This document shows positions 1 through 8,186 of a DNA stretch of 64,000 nt, in pieces. The DNA comes from Paraburkholderia acidipaludis NBRC 101816 (GTDB lineage Bacteria > Pseudomonadota > Gammaproteobacteria > Burkholderiales > Burkholderiaceae). The stretch spans positions 242,689-306,688 of the forward strand of contig NZ_BAXZ01000009.1 of the NCBI RefSeq assembly GCF_000684975.1, written 5' to 3'. How positions within the stretch are numbered: the first letter of the stretch is position 1; each line of letters begins with the position of its first letter. The notes below the pieces were generated by a model, which had not been told where the DNA came from, did not search any database, and saw nothing but the letters and a program-made list of their open reading frames with translations. Both the position numbers and the translations under genes were made by a program.

Positions 1-1
1 A

Positions 2-526
2 GTTCGGACGATTCGCATTGTCGGAGCCGAAGGCGGCGACCCGCTCGTCGACGAACTCAATCACCGCTTCGCGCATCGCGGTGTCGAAGCGCTGGCGATG
101 CAGGGCAGCGATGCTTTGCGCGGTGCGGACATCGTCGTGACCGCCACGCGCGCCACGGAGCCCCTCTTCGACGGGAACGCACTCGCGCCTGGCGCACTGG
201 TGGCGGCCATCGGATCGAGTCTCCCCTATACCCGCGAGCTGGACGACACAACGGTGGCCCGCGCGAACCGCGTCGTCGTGGAGTTGCGCGAGCAAGCCGC
301 GCAAGAGGCGGGCGATCTCGTTCAGGCCGCGCCGGGGACGTTCGACTGGGCCGACGTAGTCGAGCTTGGCGACGTGCTCGGCGGCCGCAGGACCGGCCGT
401 GACCGTGCCGACGATATTGTCTTGTACAAGGCGGTGGGGATAGGCCTGCAGGACATTGCCGTGGCGCAGATCGCCTACCGCAATCATGTTGCGCGGCGCG
501 CGACAACCGGACTCGCCGTCTCATGA
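2..526 (+). CDS. Ornithine cyclodeaminase/mu-crystallin family protein (5' truncated by window edge)
   Basis: The reading frame is open from the first bases of the window and ends at a TGA, leaving about 174 residues that correspond to the C-terminal part of an ornithine cyclodeaminase/mu-crystallin protein. The visible part starts inside the Rossmann domain; the segment GADIVVTATRATEPLF followed by GALVAAIGSS is typical of the NAD-binding half of this family. Members deaminate-cyclise ornithine to proline or reduce cyclic imines and keto acids with NAD(P)H. The substrate cannot be read from this fragment. Its stop overlaps the start of the next gene by ATGA, so the two are probably co-transcribed and translationally coupled. 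The N-terminal half lies outside the window. Confidence 0.8.
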   Translation, partial: VRTIRIVGAEGGDPLVDELNHRFAHRGVEALAMQGSDALRGADIVVTATRATEPLFDGNALAPGALVAAIGSSLPYTRELDDTTVARANRVVVELREQAAQEAGDLVQAAPGTFDWADVVELGDVLGGRRTGRDRADDIVLYKAVGIGLQDIAVAQIAYRNHVARRATTGLAVS

Positions 527-2112
527 ACATGCGCCAGGCCGAGGCAAACGAAGGCGATTCGCCGCGCGCGCAAGTGCACGGTCATCCGCGCACGTTCAGG
601 CAATCGCTGTACGCGATGCTCGGCCTCTCGACGGTCGTGATGATGGTGGCCATCGATCAAACGGTCGTGGGCACCGCATTGCCTTCAATCATCGCCGATC
701 TGAAGGACTACCATCTTTATGCGTGGGTGGCCACCGCCTATCTGCTCGCCTCGTTGATCACGGTTCCCATCTTCGGCGGGCTGGGCGACCGGTATGGACG
801 CAAACCGCTGATCGTCGTCGCGATCGTGCTGTTCAGCGCGGCATCGGCGCTCTGCGGCATGTCCGCCAGCATGTTTCAGCTGGTCGTTTTCCGTGCCCTT
901 CAAGGCGTCGGCGGCGGCATGCTGGTGGGAACCTGCTTTGCGTCCATTCCCGACCTGTTCCCGGACCCGGTCGTGCGCCTGCGCTGGCAAGTGCTGTTTT
1001 CCAGCGCGTTCGGCGTGGCGAACGCCGTGGGCCCATCGCTTGGCGGATGGCTCAGCCAGCATTACGGCTGGCGCTACGCGTTCTACGTCAACGTTCCCGT
1101 CGGTATCGCGAGTCTTTATTTCACGGCCGCGCATTTGCCTCATGTCCGTTATCCGCGCAGCGGCAAGCTTGCTCTCGACTGGCAAGGCGCGCTCCTCGTT
1201 GCGTTGACGCTCGGCGGCGCGCAGGCCCTGGTGGAATCGCTCGGCCATGCGGGAGCGGTGTGGCGGCCGCTCGCACTGGCAGGTGCCGTGGCGCTCGCCG
1301 TCGCGCTGCTCGTGCGCGTGGAAAGACGCGCCTTGCAGCCGCTATTGCCCCGCGCGGTGCTGGGCGATCGGGCGATTGTCGTGCTGCTGCTCCTTTCATT
1401 GCTGATGGGCATGGCGATGTTCTCCCTGCTGCTCTACGTCCCCTTGCTGCTGCAAGTGGGCTTCGGAATGGGCGCGGAGCAGGCGGGCATAACGATTACG
1501 CCGCTCGTGGCCTGCATCACGATTGGAACGGTGCTCAATACGCGCATCGTCACGCGCCTGCGCAATCCCAACCGTTTGCTCTATGCGGGGTTCGCGTTGC
1601 TCGCCATTTCCTGTGGCTCGATCGCGTTTGCGGCGACACATGTGCGGCACGCGGCACTGGTGGGCGCGATGCTCGCGGGCGGAGTCGGCATCGGTCTCGT
1701 GATGCCCAATTTGACCGTATTCGCGCAGCAGGTGGCAGGCAAGCTCCATCTGGGCATTGCGACCGCGATGATCCAGTCGGCCCGCATGGTGGGCGGCATG
1801 ATCGGCACGGCCGTATCCGGCGCGGCGATCGCCGCCCTCTATCGCGTGGATCTGGCGCACGCGGTTGCCGCCGCCCGCATTCCGCCAGGGCCCTGGGACG
1901 CATTGCTGCGCAGCCCGGAGCCGCTGTTGCGGGGCGCTTCGATGGTGCCGGCCGCCGCGCCTGTCGTCGCTTTGGCGCGCACGAGCCTGCGCCATGCCGT
2001 TAGCGGGACATTGTTCGGAATGCTTGTCATGATGATCGGAGCCTGTGCGCTGGTGTTCGCCTTGCCGCTCATTCGCATCAAGTCGTTCGACGACGCGAAG
2101 CGCGCGCATTGA
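523..2112 (+). CDS. MFS transporter, DHA2 (EmrB/QacA-like) drug:proton antiporter family
   Basis: A 529-residue inner-membrane protein with about 14 hydrophobic segments, the length and layout of the DHA2 family. Motif A is present as GGLGDRYGRKPL near residue 88, and the conserved acidic segment AIDQTVVGTALPSI lies in the first helix, as in EmrB-like exporters. Family members export drugs, dyes or metabolites in exchange for protons. It starts at the ATG that overlaps the stop of the ornithine cyclodeaminase-family gene, so the pair forms one transcription unit, perhaps exporting a product or analogue of the upstream enzyme's substrate (inference). No downstream partner; the following 150 bp hold the promoter of the next locus. 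Confidence 0.85.
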   Translation: MNMRQAEANEGDSPRAQVHGHPRTFRQSLYAMLGLSTVVMMVAIDQTVVGTALPSIIADLKDYHLYAWVATAYLLASLITVPIFGGLGDRYGRKPLIVVAIVLFSAASALCGMSASMFQLVVFRALQGVGGGMLVGTCFASIPDLFPDPVVRLRWQVLFSSAFGVANAVGPSLGGWLSQHYGWRYAFYVNVPVGIASLYFTAAHLPHVRYPRSGKLALDWQGALLVALTLGGAQALVESLGHAGAVWRPLALAGAVALAVALLVRVERRALQPLLPRAVLGDRAIVVLLLLSLLMGMAMFSLLLYVPLLLQVGFGMGAEQAGITITPLVACITIGTVLNTRIVTRLRNPNRLLYAGFALLAISCGSIAFAATHVRHAALVGAMLAGGVGIGLVMPNLTVFAQQVAGKLHLGIATAMIQSARMVGGMIGTAVSGAAIAALYRVDLAHAVAAARIPPGPWDALLRSPEPLLRGASMVPAAAPVVALARTSLRHAVSGTLFGMLVMMIGACALVFALPLIRIKSFDDAKRAH

Positions 2113-2165
2113 GCGGGGCAATGTCGGCATTCAGAACGCGCGGGCGGGTCAGCGTACTGACAGAG

Positions 2166-2200
2166 TTACACCGCTTTTAACGGTATACGATATACTAAAA
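2166..2200 (+). promoter_or_regulatory. Promoter with candidate GntR operator for the ferredoxin-hydrolase-permease unit
   Basis: The only AT-rich stretch in this gap holds GGTATACGATATAC (2182-2195), overlapping a good -10 hexamer TATACT (2191-2196). A weak -35-like TTACAC lies at 2166-2171. The GTATAC core recurs upstream of 5846 and of the GntR gene that ends the locus, so this is a likely binding site for that repressor. Confidence 0.5.
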
Positions 2201-2258
2201 TTGAATGATCCACTGACGGTTACAGGGATCGATGGCACGCAGCACAAGGGGAGGAGGC

Positions 2259-2561
2259 ATGCCGCAGGTGATTTTTCATAAAGACGACAACGTGTACCGC
2301 GCCGAGGTGGGCGCCGATACGAATCTCGTGGTCCAGGCGGGTATCAGGCAGTTTCCGTATCCGCACCTGCGTTACGAATGCGGCATGGGCAAGTGCTCCA
2401 AATGCGCTTGCCTCGTGATTGCCGGTGGCGAACATCTGCCGGAGCCGAACTGGAAAGAAAAGCGCCAACTGGGCGAACGCCTTTCGGAGGGGTATCGGCT
2501 GGCCTGCCAGCTCTGGCTCAGCCACGACATCGAGCTCAGGCAGGACGACGTTCCCGCGTAA
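2259..2561 (+). CDS. [2Fe-2S] ferredoxin (small, plant/vertebrate-type fold)
   Basis: A 100-residue single-domain ferredoxin. Cluster ligands are Cys41, Cys46, Cys49 (pattern C-x4-C-x2-C) and Cys83 in the segment LACQLW; an additional Cys51 follows the third ligand. Start at 2259 was chosen because GGGGAGGAGG lies immediately upstream; an ATG at 2232 would add nine residues without a ribosome site. Electron carriers of this kind feed oxygenases and other redox enzymes. It heads a run of tightly spaced genes that also encode a second ferredoxin, a hydrolase and a permease, and the locus encodes a matching reductase and a diiron oxidase, so I infer it delivers electrons within this pathway. Confidence 0.85.
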   Translation: MPQVIFHKDDNVYRAEVGADTNLVVQAGIRQFPYPHLRYECGMGKCSKCACLVIAGGEHLPEPNWKEKRQLGERLSEGYRLACQLWLSHDIELRQDDVPA

Positions 2562-2601
2562 TGGCGCAGCGCCGGAACGGGCAACCGACTGGAGTTTTTG
2601 C

Positions 2602-2922
2602 ATGTATGTGATTTTGACCAGCAAGCCGACGCAGTACCGCACCTATCCGGGCGCGGACATGACCCCAATCGAGGTCTACGACTATCTGGACTCGGGGCGT
2701 CTTGTTGCGACTTTCGTGATCGCTTCGTTCGAGCGCGAGACCAGGGTGGAGATCGTCGACGAATCGACGCCCTCGGCCGTGAACCGGGTTCCCACGCGGC
2801 TGCTCGAGAAGTTCGAGACGGCGGCGGCCGCAGCAAAGGCGCTGAGGGAACTCGCGCAGGGTGGCCGCTCGCACGCGCAACTGGTTCGCCGCCAGGACAC
2901 GACAGTCATTTCAACACGATGA
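2602..2922 (+). CDS. Small protein of unknown function in the diiron oxidase locus
   Basis: A 106-residue protein, start ATG at 2602 preceded by GGAG seven bases upstream. I do not recognise the family. It is rich in beta-strand-like and charged segments, has no cysteine, signal peptide or membrane helix, and ends in a basic tail. It sits between two ferredoxin genes, 40 bp after the first and 16 bp before the second, so it is very likely part of the same operon. A role as an accessory or coupling protein for the oxygenase system would be a guess from position only; nothing in the sequence shows catalytic residues. Confidence 0.65.
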   Translation: MYVILTSKPTQYRTYPGADMTPIEVYDYLDSGRLVATFVIASFERETRVEIVDESTPSAVNRVPTRLLEKFETAAAAAKALRELAQGGRSHAQLVRRQDTTVISTR

Positions 2923-2938
2923 AGTATTGAGCATTCCT

Positions 2939-3217
2939 ATGGTTCAGATCACGTTTCTCAGCAACGGCGGAAAATCCGTCGATGCATCTCCCAACAGCAA
3001 TCTCCTGCGCGTTTCGATCCGCGAGCAGGGCGGGATCCCCTTTAAATGCGGCGGCGGCCTGTGCGGCACCTGCAGGTGCAAAATCGAGCACGGCATCGAA
3101 CATACCGATACGGTCAAGATGAAAGAGCGCCGCCACCTGAGCGAGGAGGATCTGCGCGAGGGCTACCGGATGGCCTGCCAGACGTTCGTGAGCGGCGACG
3201 TGAGCGTGTCATGGTGA
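2939..3217 (+). CDS. [2Fe-2S] ferredoxin, second copy
   Basis: A 92-residue ferredoxin. Ligands are Cys37, Cys42, Cys45 in the segment CGGGLCGTC and Cys80 in MACQ; Cys47 follows the third ligand, as in the first ferredoxin of this operon. The start at 2939 gives a full-length domain without extension; the ribosome site is weak (TTGAGC), which suggests coupling to the gene before it. The stop overlaps the next start (ATGGTGA). It is clearly divergent from the copy at 2259, so it may serve a different partner or a different redox step rather than being a recent duplicate. Confidence 0.85.
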   Translation: MVQITFLSNGGKSVDASPNSNLLRVSIREQGGIPFKCGGGLCGTCRCKIEHGIEHTDTVKMKERRHLSEEDLREGYRMACQTFVSGDVSVSW

Positions 3218-4170
3218 ACGACGAACCGCACTACGAAGCACCGCTCGGCGCGCTTGCGCCCGAGCAGCGCAAGGTGCTCGCCGAATGCGGCCCGCGCTGG
3301 GGCGACGACATCAACGGAAATCGCCAGAAGGTGGTCGACTTCTATACCCCGGTGCTCGCCAGGGCGTCGAAGGGCCACGTGAGCGTGCAGCGCGACGTGA
3401 GCTACGGCCCACACCCCCGGCACGTGATGGACATTTTCCTGCCGGGCCCCGAGAGCGTCGATTCACCGCCGGGCAGCGCGGGGCGCGACGCCGTGGTGTT
3501 CGTGCACGGGGGCGCGTTCGTGCGCGGGCAAAAGAGCGTCAACGGCGAAATCTATGACAACGTCTGCTACTGGTTTGCGCGCCAGGGCCTCGTCGCGTTC
3601 AACGTGGAATATCGGCTGGCAGGGGAGGGACCGTATCCGGGCGGGGCGGAGGATGTGCGCGACGCGCTCGCTTCGATCCATCGGCAAGCCGCCGTCCTCG
3701 GTTTCGACCCCGCGCGAGTGTTTCTGATCGGGCATTCGGCGGGCGGCTCGCACGCAGCGGCGTGTCTGCTCGACCCCGCCGTCGCGAGCCGCGCGGACGG
3801 CCCGCCCGTGGCCGGCCTCGTTCTGATCAGCGGCAGACTCGTCGCCGACGTCAGGCCGGGCAATCCGAACGCCGGACCGGTGCGGGCCTATTTCGGCGAC
3901 GATACCTCGCTTTACGCGCAGCGGTCTCCGCTCTCGCACGTCGCTTGCTCCGGGGTGCCGCTAATGATTGCGGTGGCGGAATACGAGAATCCCTATCTCG
4001 ACGAATACGGTGCCATGTTCTTCCTCGAAGCCCTCAGGCATCGCGGGGTGCCGCCGCGTTTCATCCAGATGCGGGGGCACAACCATACGTCGATCGTGGC
4101 GCATTTCAATTCCGGCGAGGACTATCTGGGTCGCGAGATTCTGCACTTCTTCGCATCGGTGTCGCGCTGA
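3211..4170 (+). CDS. Alpha/beta hydrolase (HGG carboxylesterase / kynurenine-formamidase-like)
   Basis: A 319-residue cytoplasmic hydrolase. It has the oxyanion-hole motif HGGAF (99-103), the nucleophile elbow GHSAG with Ser176, and a candidate catalytic His292 in HNHTS; the acid is probably Glu257 or Asp264. This arrangement is that of hormone-sensitive-lipase-like esterases and of bacterial arylformamidases, which cleave carboxyl esters or N-formyl amides. Start 3211 overlaps the end of the ferredoxin gene by seven bases. In this operon it may open an ester or amide in the pathway substrate or in an oxidised intermediate (inference). No signal peptide is visible. Confidence 0.8.
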   Translation: MVNDEPHYEAPLGALAPEQRKVLAECGPRWGDDINGNRQKVVDFYTPVLARASKGHVSVQRDVSYGPHPRHVMDIFLPGPESVDSPPGSAGRDAVVFVHGGAFVRGQKSVNGEIYDNVCYWFARQGLVAFNVEYRLAGEGPYPGGAEDVRDALASIHRQAAVLGFDPARVFLIGHSAGGSHAAACLLDPAVASRADGPPVAGLVLISGRLVADVRPGNPNAGPVRAYFGDDTSLYAQRSPLSHVACSGVPLMIAVAEYENPYLDEYGAMFFLEALRHRGVPPRFIQMRGHNHTSIVAHFNSGEDYLGREILHFFASVSR

Positions 4171-4195
4171 CCGGCATAAATCTATTGGAGAGCAA

Positions 4196-5749
4196 ATGGA
4201 AACGCATGTCGTCCTCACTCCGGCGCACTGGGTCTATCTGTGCGGCGTCGCAGCGGTCATCATCGCACTGGTTCTACGCGCGAACGTCGTGGCGCCCGCC
4301 ATTCTCGCGACTTTTGCAACGGCGCTGGCCGCCACCGGCCACGTTTCGACCTCCATCGAGGCGGTATTCTTCGCACCCCTTACGGCGGCGCGCGAGCTGT
4401 TCAATATCTTCCTCGTGATTTCCCTGATGACCGCACTGCTCAACGCGCTCAAACGCATCAATGCGGATGTGCGCATGGTTCAGCCGTTCCGCTCCGTCAT
4501 GGTGAACGGTCACGTCGGCTTTTTTGTGCTGGCGCTCGTCAGCTACGTGCTGTCCTTGTTTTTCTGGCCTACGCCGTCGGTGCCGCTCATCGCCGGCATT
4601 CTGCTGCCGGCCGCGATCTATTCGGGCGTGCCGCCGCTCGGCGCCGCCATGTGCATCGGCATTGCGGGGCTGGGTACGGCGCTCTCGTCCGACTACATCC
4701 TGAAGGTCGCGCCGGGCATCAGCGCGAGAGCGGCGGCGGTGGCCATGCCCGACGTGGCGGACAAGGCGCTGCTCCTCTCACTGATTACCGGCGGTGTGGC
4801 GCTGCTGATCGCTTACGGACTGATCCGCAAGCAGATCGGGACGCCGGATGTGGAGCACCTCGAGCGTTGGGAGGCTACCCAGGTGACGGCGACCTCCGTG
4901 ATCGCGGGCGGGCCGCAACATCGCGCACGCGTTCGGCGCGGGACGCCGCAGCACGCCACGCCGGGGCTGGGCGGCCAGTCGGCGGGTGCGGCCAGCGCGA
5001 GCAGCGCGCCGCCTTCGGCGCGGGACCTGCTGACGCCGGCGCAGGAGTGGTGGTCGAAGTGCTTCGCAGTCCTTACGCCGCTGGCTTTTCTCGGTATCGT
5101 GGTCTACATGGTGCTGCCGCACCTCATTGCGGGTATGCAGGGCGCAAGCGGCAACGCGGCAGCGGCGCTGGTGGGCGGCGTGGCGGGGCTCTTGTTGCTG
5201 GCGGTGGTGGTGGCACGCGATTACCGCGCGGTCTGCAAAAACGTGGCCGAGCATATTACCGAAGGATTCGTGTTCTCCTTTCGCGCCATGAGCTCGGTGC
5301 TGCCGATTGCGGGGTTCTTCTTCATCGGCGTGGCGAGCACCGCGGCCCCCATTCTCTCGTTGAAAGCAGGGGTGCCTGCGCCCGGATTGCTGGCGGATCT
5401 CGTCAGGGCCGGCGAGGTGTATATCCCGCATAACACGGTGTTCGCGTCATACGGGATCATGCTGGCGGGCATGATCACCGGCATCGACGGCTCGGGATTC
5501 GCCGGCCTGCCTCTCACCGGAGCACTCTCGGGCGCGCTGGGCCGGGCGCTGGGCGTGGACGTCTCGACGCTTGCGGCGGTGGGTCAGATGGGCTCGGTAT
5601 GGACCGGGAAGACACTCACGGCGTGGTCGGCGCTTGCCGCCGTGGCGAGCTTCGCACGTGTGCCGGTGCTTCAGGTCGTGCGCTGCCTGCTGATTCCGGT
5701 TGTCGCGGGTTTGTTGATCTCCACGCTGGTTGCCATTCTGGTCTGGTAG
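4196..5749 (+). CDS. Multi-spanning inner-membrane permease, probable organic-anion transporter
   Basis: A 517-residue protein with roughly 11-12 hydrophobic helices and a polar, Ala/Gly-rich loop around residues 230-285. The layout, with helix-breaking GLGTALSSDYIL and a repeated second half containing GIDGSGFAGLPL, resembles ion-transporter-superfamily carriers (GntP, CitM or NhaC type), but I cannot assign a subfamily. Start 4196 follows GGAG with correct spacing; the next ATG upstream would lie inside the hydrolase gene. It is the last gene of the first operon of the locus and is the obvious uptake candidate for the unknown substrate. Confidence 0.75.
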   Translation: METHVVLTPAHWVYLCGVAAVIIALVLRANVVAPAILATFATALAATGHVSTSIEAVFFAPLTAARELFNIFLVISLMTALLNALKRINADVRMVQPFRSVMVNGHVGFFVLALVSYVLSLFFWPTPSVPLIAGILLPAAIYSGVPPLGAAMCIGIAGLGTALSSDYILKVAPGISARAAAVAMPDVADKALLLSLITGGVALLIAYGLIRKQIGTPDVEHLERWEATQVTATSVIAGGPQHRARVRRGTPQHATPGLGGQSAGAASASSAPPSARDLLTPAQEWWSKCFAVLTPLAFLGIVVYMVLPHLIAGMQGASGNAAAALVGGVAGLLLLAVVVARDYRAVCKNVAEHITEGFVFSFRAMSSVLPIAGFFFIGVASTAAPILSLKAGVPAPGLLADLVRAGEVYIPHNTVFASYGIMLAGMITGIDGSGFAGLPLTGALSGALGRALGVDVSTLAAVGQMGSVWTGKTLTAWSALAAVASFARVPVLQVVRCLLIPVVAGLLISTLVAILVW

Positions 5750-5787
5750 CCCGGAATTTTCTTGTCCCGTCGTTGGCAATCGTCATA

Positions 5788-5808
5788 AAACGGTATACAG
5801 TAAACAGT
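5788..5808 (+). promoter_or_regulatory. Candidate GntR operator/promoter upstream of the diiron oxidase gene
   Basis: The segment AACGGTATACAGTAAACAGT lies in an AT-rich gap 40 bp before the diiron oxidase start. It shares CGGTATAC and the trailing TANAC with the element at 2181-2196. A TTGGCA at 5773-5778 with TATACA at 5794-5799 could form a promoter with a short spacer, placing the operator on the -10. Confidence 0.45.
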
Positions 5809-5845
5809 AGTCAAATTTGTATTTCACCACCGAACAGGAGCAGTC

Positions 5846-6580
5846 ATGGCTGAACTCATGGACCGTAACGAATTTCGCCTCGCGCTGGAAAACGCGATCA
5901 AGGGCAAGAGCGCGAACAAAGCCCCCTTCAGCGTGGCATGGGCGAGCGGAAAACTGAGCCGCGCGCACCTCGCGCGTTGGGCCGAGAACCACTACCACTA
6001 CGTGGGGCCGTTTGCCGATTACCTCGGGTATCTGTATGCGCGCTTTCCCGATCACCTCACCGAGGCGAAGGACTTTCTGCTCGCCAACATGTACGAGGAG
6101 GAGATTGGCGGCGACCGCCATACGGACCTGCTGATCCGTTTTGCCGAGGCATGCGGTACGACGCGCGAGCGCGTGGTCGATCCCGACAACATGTCGCCGA
6201 CCACGCGCGGCCTGCAGGGCTGGTGCTACACGGTGGCGATGCGCGAAGACCCGATCGTCGCCGTGGCCGCGCTCGTGGTCGGCCTCGAATCGCAGGTGCC
6301 CTCCATCTACCGCAAGCAGACGCCGACGCTGCGCGAGCAGTACAAGTTCACGGATGAAGAGGTCGAATTCTTCGACCTGCATATCGTTTCGGACGAGATC
6401 CACGGCGAACGCGGCTACCAGATCGTTCTGGAGCATGCGAACACGCCGGAACTGCAGCAGCGCTGCCTGAAGATCTGCGAAATCGGCGCGCAGATGCGGC
6501 TGCTCTACACCACGGCGCTTTATTACGACTATGTCGCGGACGAGTTGCCGCTGGAGGAACTCGACCTCGTCGCGGCGTAA
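5846..6580 (+). CDS. Heme-oxygenase-like diiron oxidase (HDO; Haem_oxygenas_2 / 'iron-containing redox enzyme' family)
   Basis: A 244-residue helical protein of the TenA/PqqC-like heme-oxygenase fold. All six ligands expected of HDO diiron enzymes (CADD, UndA, BesC, SznF type) are present with the right spacing: Glu85 and His92 seven residues apart in EEEIGGDRH, Glu148 in GLESQ, and the H-x3-D-x2-H set His179, Asp183, His186. Start at 5846 follows AGGAG. HDOs activate O2 for N-oxygenation, desaturation, decarboxylation or C-C cleavage. Unlike most described members, which act in biosynthesis, this one sits with ferredoxins, a dedicated reductase, an aldehyde dehydrogenase and a permease, so I infer a catabolic oxygenase generating an aldehyde. 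The substrate is unknown. PqqC is less likely because that enzyme needs no metal and no pqq genes are nearby. Confidence 0.85.
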   Translation: MAELMDRNEFRLALENAIKGKSANKAPFSVAWASGKLSRAHLARWAENHYHYVGPFADYLGYLYARFPDHLTEAKDFLLANMYEEEIGGDRHTDLLIRFAEACGTTRERVVDPDNMSPTTRGLQGWCYTVAMREDPIVAVAALVVGLESQVPSIYRKQTPTLREQYKFTDEEVEFFDLHIVSDEIHGERGYQIVLEHANTPELQQRCLKICEIGAQMRLLYTTALYYDYVADELPLEELDLVAA

Positions 6581-6670
6581 CCGTTGCCGCTGGCAGGCAT
6601 GCAATGGGCCGGCGCGCCGCTCCTGGCTGCGCGTCGGTCGAACGAAACATCAGGATCGGTTCGAGCAACT

Positions 6671-8131
6671 ATGACCAATATGGGCTCCCAGGTTTTTCTG
6701 AACTATATCGGCGGCGAGTGGTGCGAAAGTCAAGGAGGCGGAACGTTCGAGAACCGCAATCCGGCCGACACGCGCGACCTCGTCGGCCGCTTCCAGGCTT
6801 CCACGGCCGACGACGCGCACGCCGCGGTGCAGGCCGCATCGCAGGCATTCCCTGCCTGGCGGAAGCTTTCGGTCGCCGCGCGCGCGAAGATTCTGCAACG
6901 CGCCGCCGACTACCTCGAAGCGAACGCCGATACGTTCGCGCGCGAGCTGACGCGCGAGGAAGGCAAGCTCGTCGGCCTGGCCCGCGAGGAGTTCCTGCGC
7001 TCGGCACAGACGCTGCGCTTTTATGCCGTTGAGGCGCAGTCGTATGGCGGCGAGACGTTTCCGTGCGACGACCCGCAGATGTCGGTCTACACGCTGCGCG
7101 AGCCGCTCGGCGTCGTCACCGTCATCTCGCCGTGGAATTTCCCGGTCTCCATTCCCGCGCGCAAGATCGCACCCGCGCTGATATGCGGCAACACGGTCGT
7201 CTTCAAGCCGTCGTCGGACGCCCCGTTGAGCGGCTTGCGTCTGGTCGAGGCGTTCAGCAAGGCGGGCATTCCCCCGGGCGTGCTGAATCTGATTACGGGC
7301 CGCGCTTCCGAAGTCGCGCCCACGATTCTGGGCGCGCCGGCCATACGCGCGGTCTCGTTCACGGGCTCGACCACGGCGGGCGAGCAGATACACCGTGCGG
7401 TGTCGTTCAATACGCGCACGCAAATGGAGCTGGGCGGCAAGAATCCCTTGATCGTGCTGGACGATTCGAATATCGCGCGGGCCGTGGATCTGACCGTCAA
7501 GGGCGGCTTCTCGCTCACCGGGCAAGCCTGCACCGGCACGAGCCGCGTGCTGGTGACGCCGGCCGCAAGGGGGCCGTTCGTTCTCGCGCTGCTCGACAAG
7601 GTGCGCAGCCTGCGCGTGGGCAACGGCCTGGAGGAAGGCGTCGAGATCGGTCCGCTCGCCACGGCCGATCAGCTGCGCACGGTGATGGAGTACATCGAGA
7701 CGGGGCGGCGCGAGGCCACGCTCGCCGCCGGCGGGGAGCGTCTTGAAGGCGGCGGCTGGGAACACGGCTACTTCGTCACGCCCACGGTCTTCGTCGACGT
7801 TCGCCCAGAGGCGCGGATTGCTCGCGAGGAAATCTTCGGACCGGTGATCTCCGTGATCGACGTGGAGAACTACGAGCAGGCGATTGCGGTGGCGAACGAC
7901 AGCGAATACGGCCTCGCCGCGGCGATCGTGACCGACGATCCCGCACTGATGCATCGTTTTGCCAACGATATCGAGGCGGGCACCGTGAAGATCAACCGCA
8001 CCACCACGGGCAACCTGATCAACGCGCCGTTTGGCGGTCTGAAGCGATCCAGCACGTCGACGTTCCGCGAGTCGGGGCGTGTGGGACTCGAATTCTATCT
8101 GCAAACCAAGACGGTCTATCGCGGCTATTGA
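6671..8131 (+). CDS. NAD(P)-dependent aldehyde dehydrogenase (2-oxoglutarate-semialdehyde-dehydrogenase-like)
   Basis: A 486-residue member of the aldehyde dehydrogenase superfamily with every catalytic element: Asn156 in PWNFP, Lys179 in VFKPS, Glu253 in MELGGK and the nucleophile Cys287 in GQACTG. The C-terminus (EFYLQTKTVY) is like that of 2-oxoglutaric semialdehyde dehydrogenases, but that level of specificity is a guess. It oxidises an aldehyde to the acid. Start 6671 was preferred over the upstream in-frame codons because conserved sequence begins here; 6680 is also possible. It follows the diiron oxidase by 90 bp in the same direction and probably removes the aldehyde formed by that enzyme. 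Confidence 0.85.
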   Translation: MTNMGSQVFLNYIGGEWCESQGGGTFENRNPADTRDLVGRFQASTADDAHAAVQAASQAFPAWRKLSVAARAKILQRAADYLEANADTFARELTREEGKLVGLAREEFLRSAQTLRFYAVEAQSYGGETFPCDDPQMSVYTLREPLGVVTVISPWNFPVSIPARKIAPALICGNTVVFKPSSDAPLSGLRLVEAFSKAGIPPGVLNLITGRASEVAPTILGAPAIRAVSFTGSTTAGEQIHRAVSFNTRTQMELGGKNPLIVLDDSNIARAVDLTVKGGFSLTGQACTGTSRVLVTPAARGPFVLALLDKVRSLRVGNGLEEGVEIGPLATADQLRTVMEYIETGRREATLAAGGERLEGGGWEHGYFVTPTVFVDVRPEARIAREEIFGPVISVIDVENYEQAIAVANDSEYGLAAAIVTDDPALMHRFANDIEAGTVKINRTTTGNLINAPFGGLKRSSTSTFRESGRVGLEFYLQTKTVYRGY

Positions 8132-8186
8132 GCGGTACACAAAGCCGGCATTGAAAGCCGTCGTCGAATTTATTCTGGAGTAGAAA

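Noticed and set aside
5846..6580. Assignment of the oxidase as PqqC or as thiaminase TenA
   Set aside because: The H-x3-D-x2-H set plus the Glu/His pair and third Glu are diiron ligands; PqqC does not use metal, and there are no pqq or thiamine genes nearby.
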